Source: Tetracentron sinense
Lineage: Eukaryota; Streptophyta; Magnoliopsida; Trochodendrales; Trochodendraceae
Direction: 5' to 3'
Length of the DNA stretch: 64,000 bases
NCBI GenBank assembly: GCA_015143295.1
Contig: CM026565.1
Location: 16,688,548 to 16,752,547, forward strand
The notes below the pieces were generated by a model. It was not told the origin of the DNA. It did no database searches and saw nothing but the letters and a program-made list of their open reading frames with translations. How positions within the stretch are numbered: position 1 is the first letter of the stretch; each line of letters starts with the position of its first letter. The position numbers and the translations under genes are program-made. Shown piece by piece: positions 13,296 through 24,612 of this stretch.

Positions 13296-15445
13296 TGTAG
13301 AACCCCGTATCTCACTTTCATAGCCTGTGAATAGTGCTGTGAATAGTGCTATTAATAGTGATCATGTAATGAAATTTTGTGAATTTAGAGATAAAAAGTC
13401 CCGGTAATGGTCGTTTATAGGTTAACTAAGCTTACTTAATTTTATAGGATTTTATTCATATGATTAGAATGGTTTTCCAGGCAATAGAAAAGTTTACAAC
13501 AAACTGGATTTATCAGGTTTTGCCTAGAACTGGAAAATCAGATTTTTAATTATAAGAAATTTGATTTTCTAAGTATTTTTATTGGATTCAAATGAGGGGT
13601 ACTTCCTTATTTTAATTTAAAACTTATAGTTAAATGTTTTAAAATAAAATAAGTATAAGAGTAAGTAGAAGAAGGGAGAAAGAACAAAGCATAGGCCAAA
13701 ACAGAAAAAAAACACAAGGAACCGGTCGACCGACCATCACTACCGGTCGATTGAAAGGTCAAAATTCTGTATGGGTTTTTCAGGCAGAGAGGGGTCTTCT
13801 GATCGGTCAATCGAACCTCTCTACTGGTCAACTGGTCTGGGCTATTTTGCCTTGTAGCTGACCTCCTGAGATCTTTTAAGGGTGTTATGGGGTTTTGGCT
13901 CACCCCAAACCCCTATATAAAGACCAAATTCATGGTCGAGGGTTACAAGAACCCTAGGGAGAAATTTTTTGGAAGAAAGTTGAAGAGAAAGAAGAAGAGG
14001 AAGGAAAGGAAGAAAGGAAAGCTTAAAGGTGTTGTGTTGAGTTGATTTCTCAACTAAGAAGGTGTTCCTTCTCATTTCTAGAGGCTTGAACCTTGTTTTC
14101 AAGGATTCCTTTTGAAGTTTTTGGTTCTTCTAAAGGTAACTACACTTTACTAACTAGCATAGCTTAAACTTTATACTATCTACCTTGTGATGTTCTCTCA
14201 AACTAAACCATAATATTACTGAGTTGCTCTTGAATGAAATAAATTGATGAAGTTGGATGGTTTGTAAGCTATCACTGTTATGGAAATTCTATGATTTTGA
14301 CTCTATGTATTCTAAGATTTCTAAGTATAGTATGTTGTTCAAAAGCACTCTATGTACTTTAAGATTTCTAAGTACTCTACGGTTTACATGTCTCGCATGA
14401 ATCTATGGTTTCTCATAAGCACAGTTTATCGAAGCATTCATAAGAATTTCTAAGAACTCATAAGCTACCATGCTCATAAGCATTGATAAATCCAAACATC
14501 GGGTTGGTCAAGGGTAGGGTATATCCAAGGATATATCATACTTGGCTCAAAGTAATCTCATAAGACATTTGACAAAGCCAACGGGAAGATTTGTCAAGAA
14601 TCTTGGCAGCCCACTTTGATGTATACAATAAAAGGTATTTATATACCCAGTTCTAAGTCTTTCCAAGGGTGCTACTGGCTCTAAATTATGCTCATAAGAA
14701 CCTCACAGGCTCATAAGATCTCATAAGTCTCATAAGTGAATGCTCACAAGCTCATAAGTACTCTAAGATTTCATGGCTCACAAGAACTCATAAGAACTCT
14801 AAGTAACTCAAAGAACTCATAAGACTTAATTCTCATATGCTTATAAGACTCATACCGTTTTGGATTTCATAAGAAACTCATAAGCAAATGGTTTTGGAAC
14901 TAGTACGGGTTTTCTCGGATTTCTATGCTCTACGGCTCTATGTCTTGCATGCTCCATGATATTATTATTTCATTGTTCGTTAGTAGTTTGTAGACACTGT
15001 GTATTCCATGCTCAGTCGTACATGTTATGTCGATAGGTGCATGCGTTCCATTTGAAATTTGTGGTTCGCACCTTGGGGGGAGGAAGAGTACTACGAGCCA
15101 TAGCCTACCATGGATCATTACCAAGACAAGGGGGCACTAGATAGGCGGCCCGACTTCAATTTCTGTTGAGAGAGTGAGAGAAAGTATACTTATATTTTGA
15201 TAGTATTGAGAGTGGGACTTGTCCACTCCATACTTAATAGTTTGTGATATTCTGTTGATTCAGACTTGAACTTGATGATAGGAGTATGTGATTTGAATTA
15301 CTTCCGCTATGTTTCCGCTATATGTGACAACATGTGTACTCTGACAGGGGGAATAAGTATGCCTTATGTATCATATAAGAGGGTATGATATGGCGGTCAC
15401 GAGCTAAAGTATCCCTAACTCCTGGGGGTATTTTGGGTTGCGACA
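13296..15445 (+). repeat. 3' LTR of the truncated gypsy element
   Basis: It runs from TGTAGAACCCCGTATC, directly after the purine tract GTAAGGGGGGAGGATG, to GGTATTTTGGGTTGCGACA, with the usual TG...CA ends. A TATA box (CTATATAAAG) lies near 13912. About 70-190 bp upstream of it sits a cluster of CCGGTCGACC-like palindromes (13720-13845). At 14400-14890 a 10-bp-scale CATAAG(A/C)-rich repeat fills the downstream part. No host gene is present. Confidence 0.85.
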
Positions 15446-15600
15446 TTTCTCCTCATTATCGTATGTGGAAATATTTGATTAACACTATTGAAGGAACTCC
15501 TAATATAAGGAACAATTTGAATCCGGGTAATATTCGGTGGGAGCACTCTCAATCTTATGAATATCATTCGAACATTGAGCCCTATTTACTAAAGGATATT
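15446..15600 (+). pseudogene. LINE ORF1 C-terminal piece (first fragment)
   Basis: This 155-bp island between two LTRs reads in one open frame (IRWEHSQSYEYHSNIEPYLL near its end). If the solo LTR with one target copy, and then the next gypsy element with one target copy, are taken out, the frame runs on without a stop through 18022-18065 and 37491-37579. It ends 7 bp before the LINE ORF2 frame. That continuity is why I assign it to LINE ORF1. The protein sequence itself matches no family I know, and the DUF4283 and CCHC parts of a plant L1 ORF1 are not in the window. Confidence 0.55.
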
Positions 15601-18016
15601 TGTAGAACCCCAGAACTTTTGCCCATGTATTGGAACCCGTGCTAAAGCTTTAAGCCCTTGTAATCTTCCATTCCTATGAAATAAGAAATTGGAAAGTTTT
15701 CCGAAGTTGGAATTATTGAAAATCAGGGTTATCGAACTCCATTTGCGGATCAATCAACTTTGGAGACTATTTGGTCCATAAATAATGTAGAATTTGAAAA
15801 TTCTAAAATGTTAGAAATGTTTCTCTTCAAAAGACGAATCCAACACAAGTTGAATTGTAAAAATCCGACAAATGGGTCAAAAGTTATGGCCGAAATACCA
15901 AAGTGGGGAAAGATGAGAGAAAACAACAAAATCTGGAGAGTGCAATCGATCGCATGTAGGTCAAATTGGCTCCAAACATTCTGGACCATATACGATAGAT
16001 GGGATGCCAAGTGTGACAGATCGCAGGAATCTGCGATTGATCACAAGAGTGTGCGATCGATCGCATGTAGGGGAAATCAAGCAAAAGTGTTCGGGTTCAT
16101 GTGCGACAGATCGCATCCATGTGTGATCGATCGCACGCGGTAGCTGATGCCAAATTTGAGGGTTTTAAACCCTTGGCTTGTTAGGGAACTTCATTTGGGG
16201 CTTTTCTAAACCTAGTGGAGAGAAAGAGGGGAGAGAGGAGAAGAGGAAATTTGGAAAAAAAACCTCCAAAGAGGGTCTTGATTGGAGATCAAGGGAGGCT
16301 CAAGCTTGAAGATTTTCAAGTAAGGATCTTCCCCAAATCAACTAGAGTATGTCAAACCCAAGAGAGGTTCTTCTTTAAAGTTGGGACTCCAAATCAAGCG
16401 TTTTCTTCATTCTATTGAAGGTCGGTACCCTATACTACCCTTCTAGTTCTTCTTTTCTTCATGCTATGGTTTTTTCCTTCAAATTCTAAGCATGATAATG
16501 AGATGGGATGAATGGATGGAGATGGATGGTTATGTATGAGCGATGGATGCCGTATGTATGTTTTGTGATGAACGAAATGGGAAGGGTATTTCTCCAATAA
16601 TGAACACACATGTATGTTATGAGCATTGATCCTTCTAGAAAAGCAATATGTAGGCTTTAACCATAATGTACACTCCAAATGTTTGATGAAATGTCAAGGT
16701 GAAGAGAATGATAATTGTTTCTAGAAAAGTATGTGTGAATTTAAGGCATATGAAACTTCTAGGATTTATGATAGTGTGGTTTATACGCTTTCCATAATGG
16801 CATGAATATCCTTATGTGTTGAAACGAATGTTATCTCATGTATTATTGAACTCCATATGTCATGTTTAGTTCCAAGTGATAGCATGTACACGAAACCACA
16901 AGTACGGCATGCATGACATGGTTTACCGAGTTTTTTTTATGACAAGGATTTTATTCTCGATTTATGAACATGACAAGACCAAACGTAAGGGTTGGTATGA
17001 GAGGTAGGGCATATCTTAAGATATGTTTTGCCTCGCTTTTGACATGAACAAGAACACGTCAAGCGAGATGTTAGTGGGCCTTCAATCATGTAAGTTTAAT
17101 TTCATGTTTTGATTAGAGGGGATTCTATACCACCCTCCCTCGCAAGCCACATATCATTTCCTTAAGAGGGGGTTTACACCACCCTCCCTTCAAGTTGTTC
17201 AAGGCCACTAACATCCCAAGTGCATGAGCATGTTTAATTCCCAAGCAAACAAGCAAGCATGAGCATTTGTATTTCATGACATGACATGCATGACACGACA
17301 AGACAAGTAAGACATGGCACGACACGACAAGCAAGACATGACACGATAAGACAAACAAGACAGAACATGACAAGACAAGTTTTCAAGCACGAAAAGAGTA
17401 TTTTCAGGTCAAATCAAGCACATGATGATTTTAAGAGTTTTTCCGGTTTTGATGTGATGCAAGTATGAAATATAAACTGTTTTACTTTCCTGTTATGATA
17501 TGAACTACTTCCGCTTTATTTCCATCATTGTATTGCTATGACTGTTGGTTAGTATCTAGTACCCGTTGAGTATTCCATGCTCAGCGGTACGTCTCATGTC
17601 GGTAGGTGTTAGTGGAGCAGCTGCTCCTTTTGACATTTATGCTCCTGGCCAATGGGTGGAGGAGGAGTACATCAAAGAGGTCCCTGTTGAGGAGCCGCAC
17701 GTAGAGGGCTATTACTAAGTGGTAAATTCTAAGTGAGTGTAGGTGAGAACGAGAGATTTTATATGCATGTATTTTGGCGGGCATGTCCGCACCTTTTTGT
17801 TGATTTCATTTTTGTACAAAACTTGGATCATGTATATACATAGATGTTTTGGTTAGACTTCCATTGTGCCATGATTAGTTTATACTTCCGCTATTTGTCC
17901 TCTATTTGTCTATGCTCTGAGTGTTTTGCAGGATAGTTTCTCAAGCATGTCATGTAGGTCATGATAAGTCGTCCAAGATTCACTCTAACTCGTAGGGTGG
18001 GTTTTGGGTTGCAACA
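15601..18016 (+). mobile_element. Solo gypsy LTR with perfect 5-bp duplication
   Basis: A 2,416-bp LTR begins TGTAGAACCCCAGAAC and ends GGGTTTTGGGTTGCAACA. It is flanked on both sides by ATATT (15596-15600 and 18017-18021). No internal region accompanies it, so it is a solo LTR left by LTR-LTR recombination. It contains a cluster of GCGATCGATCGCA-like palindromes (15945-16140), a direct repeat around ACCACCCTCCCT (17130-17190) and a GACACGACAAGACAAG-type short repeat (17275-17390). It is related in ends and layout to the neighbouring gypsy LTRs but is a different family. Confidence 0.9.
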
Positions 18017-18021
18017 ATATT

Positions 18022-18070
18022 AATTCTTTTAAGGAAGATGGGAAAATTTTCTCTCTTAGATTGCTAAAAT
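18022..18070 (+). pseudogene. LINE ORF1 piece (second fragment)
   Basis: A 49-bp island between the solo LTR and the next gypsy LTR. It translates as NSFKEDGKIFSLRLLK in the same frame as the piece ending at 15600. Its last five bases (AAAAT, 18066-18070) are the left target copy of the element at 18071-37485. The right copy there reads AAAGT, one base different. Confidence 0.55.
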
Positions 18071-20340
18071 TGTAGCACCACAGACTTTTCCATACTTAAT
18101 GAATAGCACTTTCGTTGCCAATTGGCCTTTCACGTGGTCAAATTAATAAATAAGGGAGCAATTGAAAATTTAGAAAAAGTCAGAAATATTCCTTTTCAAA
18201 AGACGAATCCAACGCAAGTTGAATCGTCAAAATCAAACTAACGAGTCAAAAGATATGGCCAAAAGACCTAAGTGGAAAAAATTGAGGAAAATCAGCAAAA
18301 TAGGCAAAACACAGACCAACCAGTCGACCCGTAGCCCACCGGTCAACCACTATTGCACTAATTTTGTATGGGGAATTTTTCCAAAGAGGAGGTTTTGGAC
18401 CGATCGACCACTCCAGTCAACCGGTCGACCGCTAGCCTATCGATCGACTGCTCCTATGACCGGTCGATCGCTCCTCGAGTACTTTGCCTATTTGGTCTAT
18501 TTTAGCCAAGATTTTAAGGGTAGGATGGTCATTTGACCACCCCACTTTCTATAAAACCCCCAAATCTGTGGGTGAGGGTTTCATAAACCCTCAAGGCTTG
18601 TATTAGGAGATTAGAGAAGGGAGAGAAAGGAACAACTAGGGTTTTGCTCAAACCCATCTCAAGCAAGGATTTTTCTACTCAAAGGATCTAATCCCATCTT
18701 CCCTCAAGTTCTCCTCCAAGTTTAAAGGTTAGTACACCCTACTATTCCTCTTGAAAATCATGACTTTTGATATTGTATTTCTTCTTCTATTGAAAGGTAT
18801 CATTTTCCCTAAATCCCTAAATATAAACAATATAGAATAAAAGGTATGGATGTGTGGGTGAAATAGTGTTTGAGGCGATTAGATGTCGTATGGATGTTGT
18901 GTGATGTGTGAAATGGGAAATGGTGGATGGGCATTTTACGAATAATGAACTACCTTGATAATGTGACAGAAAATATGCACTAAAAGAGGGAATGGAAGGA
19001 CTAAGAAACGCTGTACACCGTTTGTTTGATAAAATGACTAAATAAGGGATAAATGGATTTGAGGAAGATAAATGGAAATAGGAATGGTATAACTTTTCTT
19101 ATAATTGATCAATTGCTCAAATGTGCTATATGTTGCCTAACTTGTCATACGATTATGCTAGAAATCAAAATGCTATATTCATGTATTCCTCCCATTCAAA
19201 TATGTCATCATGGTTACCACTATTGACAAGCACGCATCCATGCATGAACCAGATTTTTCAAGAGCATTTGTACATGATAAATCAATCAAGAAAACAATCA
19301 TATGTCAAGGAGGTTGGTAGCCCAAGTGAAGGGTGCTAGCCTCTGGCAAACAAGAAAATGAAACAAGACAAGGAGGTTGGTAGCCCAAGTGAAGGGTGCT
19401 AGCCTCTGGCTCACAAGAAAATGAAACAAGACAAGGAGGATGGTAGCCCAAGTGAAGGGTGCTAGCCTCTGGCTCACAAGTGAATGAAAGAAAAGGGAAT
19501 GTCTAGGAGGTTGGTAGCCCAAGTGAAGGGTGCTAGCCTCTGGCTCACAAGTGAGTGAAAGAAAAGGGAATGTCAAGGAGGTTGGTAGCCCAGGGATGTG
19601 CGGGTGCTAGCCTCTGGCTCACAAGTATACAAGTCAAGAATGAAGCAAGAACAAGGCACGAATGTATGATTTTCACAAGCAAGACCGAGACATGAAAGAG
19701 GTTTCCGAACATGAGTATACCGAGGTTTTCACATTCATGCATGCATGTCACGATGTTATATTGCTTCATGTTCCATGCTATTTATCTTATGCTTCTAGTA
19801 TTACTTTAAATCAATATTTTGAATTTTGTTCACTGTCGTTATGCTTTCGCTATTACTATGGTTGCTAGTAGCTTGTACTCGCTGAGTATTCCATGCTTAG
19901 CCGTACTTTTATGTCGGCAGGTTCTATGGATGTCCTTGACCCTGAGCCTTGGGTCGAGGAGGAGTACGTAGAGGAGAGGGATCCATCTATTCTGTTACAG
20001 TTGCAAGCGAATAGAGACCTTGACGTGTGGCCGTACCCCGACTACTGTTGAGAAGGAGAGTCCGAGAGAGTTCTTTGAATATTTTGATATTTTGATAGGT
20101 GGGCATGTCCACCTCTGACAAGATATGTTTTGTATATGTTAACTTGGAATACTATTTCGGAGTTATAGAACAAAAGAAAAAGTTAGTTCACGCTTCCGCA
20201 CCCATGTTTTGCTTCCGCACTCTGCTTATAGGAATTATTATATCATGTTTAGCCTTGTTCATTGCAGGATGGTTTGGATGGTATGTACAATCACCTCTAA
20301 AGTATCCCTTAACTCCTAGAGGGTATTTTGAGGCGTGACA
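18071..20340 (+). repeat. Gypsy 5' LTR with five-unit minisatellite
   Basis: It starts TGTAGCACCACAGAC and ends GAGGCGTGACA just before the primer-binding site. A TATA box (CTATAAAACCC) lies near 18549. Upstream, at 18325-18478, is a cluster of GGTCGACC- and CGATCGA-type palindromes. At 19309-19625 five units of about 60-72 bp share the core AGGAGGTTGGTAGCCC and GTGCTAGCCTCTGGCTCAC. The 3' LTR has three such units. Confidence 0.88.
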
Positions 20341-20659
20341 GAAGTGGTATCAGAGCTCTAGGCATTAGAGTCCCTAGGGTCACTTAGTACTCGATACCAA
20401 AATTGAACAAGGCATAGGTGTTATGAAAGAATTGTATTCCAAGTATAGACTAACAAGTTAGTCTTGGTCAAAACTAGTTGAACTTCAACCAAACTTAGAG
20501 TCCTACGCTAAGAACACGGATTGTATGTGATGATATTGTGTTGTATACCATGTGTGCATTATTTGTGCGTAGTAAATATGCTTTGAACGAATGGTGAAAT
20601 TGTTACTAAATGCGTATACAAGTTAGACTCATGTTGTATTGCCGTTCTCAGGAGAAATC

Positions 20660-21934
20660 ATGAGTCGCAATACCAGGGTCGCGGATACAACACAAGGGGC
20701 AATGGAAGTTATGCTCCATCGGGTGATGATCAACCCGACTTTGCCCAAGCTTTCACTTCAATAACCGAGACTTTGGCTATGTTAGCGGCAAGGCAACCGG
20801 CTACTCCGTCTAATGTCATACTTCTACCAGCTCCTCCTAATCGAGCGCAAGCCGGAATAGAGGCTTTTCGGAGGATGAGGCCTCCAACTTTTTGTGGGAG
20901 TATTGACCCACTTGTTGCTAAAGGATGGTTTCGGCAAATAGAAAAGATATTCTCGGTATTGGCGCCTACTGAGGCAGAAAGGGTTACTTAGGCTGCCTTC
21001 ATGCTTGAAGGTGAGGCCGATCATTGGTGGAAGTCCGCACTTAGGACCCAGGAGTTGGCCCGACAGGGTTAAGACTGGACTTGGGGAGAGTTTTTGGAGG
21101 TGTTCAACAAGAAGTACTTCCCAATAGGGATGAAAGAGAAGAAAGAGGTTGAGTCTATTACCTTGGAGCAAGGTAATATGTCCGTTGCCGCTTATGAGGC
21201 AAAGTTCTCAGAGCTATCCAGATTTGCTCCTTGTATGATAGCTACCGAGGGTATGAAAGCCCAAAAATTTGAGAGGGGGTTGAAGGCCTACCTCAAGGAC
21301 CGAGTTTCAATGTTCCGGCACGAGACATATGCCGAGGTGGTGGACAAGGCACTATTAGCGGAGGCTAATTCTGAAGAGTTCTTCAAGAGAAGAGGGATGG
21401 AGAAAGCTCAGTCTAGTAGTTCAGGAGAGAAGAGGGCTAGGACTACGTCATACTAGTCCACGGGGCCGGCTCAGTCACCGAGGATGTATTCTGCACCATG
21501 GGCTCCCCGCCCTTTTGCTCCACCAGCTTTTCACCCAGCTACCTCACCCTGCTTTACCACAGACTACGGGTTATGCTCCTCCCACATATTCACATGATGT
21601 CTACACCCTTTGTGGAAGGAGGCATCCAGCAGGGGAATGCCGGAAGGCTACCGGAGGCTATTTTCACTGTGGCGACCAAGGTCACATGATTCAGGATTGC
21701 CCCCGATGTCATCTACCAGCTCAGTCTCAGGGGAGTAGGCCCCCTGTTAGATAGATATCTCAGCAGAGCTCTTCCTAGGCTTCGAGGGCCTCACCGTCTA
21801 CACAGTTTCCTCGCCCAGCCACCTAGGCCGAGTTTTCGCCCTATCCGAGAGAGACGCGCGTGCTTCTGATGATGTCGTGCAAGGTATGCAAGAATTCTAA
21901 AGGTTTTAAGTTGCACATAATTTCCATTATATGA
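20660..21934 (+). pseudogene. Gypsy gag relic
   Basis: The capsid-like region includes RPPTFCGSIDPLVAKGWF, LEGEADHWWKS and the KKYFPIGMKEKKEVE block near 20875-21160, then a basic tail. A CCHC knuckle region is centred near 21610-21690 (CGRRHPAGECRKATGGYFHC). It is the retrotransposon-gag family and the first coding part of the outer gypsy element. It is cut off on the right by the inner element at 21935, between gag and protease. It is broken. Confidence 0.8.
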
Positions 21935-24382
21935 TGTCACGCCCCAAAATACCCCCTAGGAGTTAAGGGATACTTTAGGTGTGACAATACGTACCTGTCA
22001 GACCATCCTGAAGTAAACATTGCTAACACAATACAATAAGGATAATAATCAGAGCACGGAAGCTAAACATAAATGCGGAAGTGTGAACTAACTTTTTCTT
22101 TCCTTTATAAGTTTTATCCCAAGTGAAAATATACATAAAACATATCCAAGCCTAAGGGGACAGGCCCACCTATCAAAATATCAAAATACATAAAAGACTC
22201 TCTCATGCTCTCCCCTCAACAGTAGTCGAGGTATGGCCACACGTCGAGGTCTTGGTCCGCCTGAGACTGTAGTGGAATAGACGGCTCTCTCTCCTCTATG
22301 TACTCTTCCTCGACCCAAGGCTCCGGGACGAGGGCTCCCTCAGTACCTGCCGACATAAAAGTACAGCTGAGCATGGAATACTCAGCGAGTACAAGCTACT
22401 AGCTAACCATAACAATAATAAAACGTAACAACAGTAATACAATACAGAGCAGTAAGGGTAATATCACAAAAGAAACAATATTAAACATGGTACAATACAA
22501 TCATCTTGACGTCCATGCATGAATGCGAAAACTCCGATAAAACTCATGCTTGGAAATCCGTCTCATGTCTCAGTATGGCTTGAGAAAATCATATATGCAT
22601 ACATGCATAAATGCCTTGTCATCCTCTTGTAAACTTGCATCTTGTAACTTGTGAGCCAGAGGCTAGCACCCGAATCTCCCTGGGCTGCCAACCTCCTTGA
22701 TATATGGTTTTCTTGTGAGCCAGAGGCTAGTACCCAAATGTCCCTGGGCTACCAACCTCCTTAACATGTAGTAAATTTCAGTTTTCTTGTGAGCCAGAGG
22801 CTAGTACCCGAATGTCCCTGGGCTACCAACCTCCTTGACGTATGCTTGATTTTAGTTACTTGTTTAGTTTTCTAGTGAGCCAGAGGCTAGTACCCGAATG
22901 TCCCTGAGCTACTAACCTCCTTGACATGTAGTAATTTTGGTTTTCTTGTGAGCCAAAGGCTGGTACCCGAATGTCCCTGGGCTACCAACCTCCTTGACAT
23001 GCAATGTTTTCTTGTTGATTATTATATGCACGTGCTCTTGAAATCTAGGTTCATGCAAACATGCGTGCTCGTGTACGTGACAGTGGTGACAATCATGGGA
23101 ATGCGGGTAACAAGAGAGATATGGATCAAAATTAAATTCATAGTATAAGCATATGAAGATTTGAGTAATCTACATGGCACTTGATCAATTCGTCATTCAT
23201 AAGGACACATGCATAAGGCCTACTTCCATTTCTTCATTTAGGTCCCTTATTCATGGTTTAGGCATCTCCTCAAACACAACATGCAATGTTCCATAATAGT
23301 TCATATTCTTCTTTTTAGCGCATATTTTTCATTCAATCATAAAGGTAAGTTTATTATTTATGAAATGCCCATCCTCTATTTTCCCCTTTAACACACCACA
23401 CACATCCATACATTTCGGCATCCAATTGCCTCAATCAACACCCCATACACATCCACACTCTTTTCCTATCTTGTTTAGATTTATTGGAGATGTTACATTT
23501 CATAGGGAAGGGAAACATACTAGCAAACATCATATTTCACAATAGAAAACCTAGATTATTGCTAGGGGAAGTTAGTAGGGTGTACTAACCTTAGATCAAG
23601 GCTTGATCTTGGTAGAAACCCTGATTGAAGCTCCACTTCCAAGGAGGAATACTCTTGCTTGAAGAAGGCTTGGTGTGGGGAAGAAAACCCTTGCCAAAAT
23701 GCCGTAGGATCGCTGCCCTAGCTTGAGAGAGAAACTCCCCCCACGAGCTTAAACCTTGGCTTTGAGGGATCCAAGCAAAATGAATGATTTTGGGTCTTGA
23801 AACCCTTGATCGTACACTCAAATGGAAAGGGGTCTTTAGAACCTTAGTTTCTTCTCCCTCTCTCTCAAATATCCCTAAGTGTAGTGAATGAGGACCCAAA
23901 TGGTCGAGCAAGCCCTTATGGGTAAGGGTTTAACGCCCAAAAGAAGAAAAAGCCCTTACTGAAATTTCTGCAAAAATGCGAAGACGGAGCGATCAGTGGT
24001 TATAAGCGATCGATCGGTTGCTTACCGAGTGATCAGTGTTCTTGACCGAGCGACCGGTCAAAAACATGCTCTCTGAAAAATTTCCCCATACAGAAAAGTT
24101 AACCAGTCACTAGCCTCCGATCGATCGGTTTTGGACCGATCGATTGCTACTAATGACCGAGCAATCGGTGCTCTGTAGGTCCCGACTGTTTTGACCATAT
24201 TTTTTGACTCGTTCGTTGGATTTCGACGATTCAACTTTGCGTTGGGTTCATCTTTCGAAAAGGAACATTTTTTACGTTTCAGAATTTCTGATTTCTCCCT
24301 TATTTATTAATTAGACTACGAGAAAGGCCAATTAGCTACGAAAGTACCATTCATTAAATATAGAAAAGTCCGGGGTGCTACA
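21935..24382 (-). repeat. 3' LTR of the nested gypsy element (five repeat units)
   Basis: 2,448 bp, TG...CA ends. On the - strand it starts TGTAGCACCCCGGAC at 24382 and ends GGGGCGTGACA at 21935. Five units of a GTGAGCCAGAGGCTAG-containing minisatellite lie at 22646-23000. A cluster of CGATCGATCGG-type palindromes lies at 23990-24175. Confidence 0.88.
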
Positions 24383-24612
24383 TTCTCCCCCCTTACAAAA
24401 ATTTCGTGCTCGAAATTTGGACGATACATACATGCACAAAACCATAACAAATACAAGGGAATCTCAAGGCCCTAAACAAATAACTAAGGATACTTTTCTC
24501 GCATTTCGGCTTCTCATTCCCATGTAGCTTTCTCCCTTGAATGGTGTTGCCATCTTACCAAGACCAAGGGAATGGTGTTGTTGCGCAAGATTTGATCTCG
24601 CCTGTCTAAGAT

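Larger units (their letters stand above)
1024..15445 (+). mobile_element. 5'-truncated Ty3/gypsy chromovirus, split by a copia element
   Basis: Fossil LTR retrotransposon on the + strand. It opens abruptly inside the reverse-transcriptase domain ([13 protein letters not shown] near 1024), so the 5' LTR, gag and protease are not in the window. RT and RNase H lie at 1024-2469. Integrase and a C-terminal chromodomain-like tail (EEATWEREAEVREKYPQLF) lie at 12019-13198. A purine-rich tract follows at about 13282-13295 and a 3' LTR at 13296-15445. The long LTR and the chromodomain-type tail suit the Tekay/Del lineage of chromoviruses. A copia element occupies about 2470-11991. The coding parts are broken in many places. 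The 5-bp flank after the LTR (TTTCT) cannot be matched because the left end is missing. Confidence 0.88.

Noticed and set aside
15446-15600. Organelle-derived DNA insert
   Set aside because: The odd peptide reading suggested plastid or mitochondrial DNA, but the frame runs on across two insertion scars into the LINE, which explains it better.
17125-17468. Cys/Val- or Thr/Arg-rich small proteins
   Set aside because: They are translations of the GACACGACAAG short repeat inside the solo LTR.
19309-19625. Regularly spaced repeats resembling a CRISPR array
   Set aside because: The 'spacers' are themselves similar, the unit lies inside plant LTRs and recurs in each LTR with varying count; it is a minisatellite.
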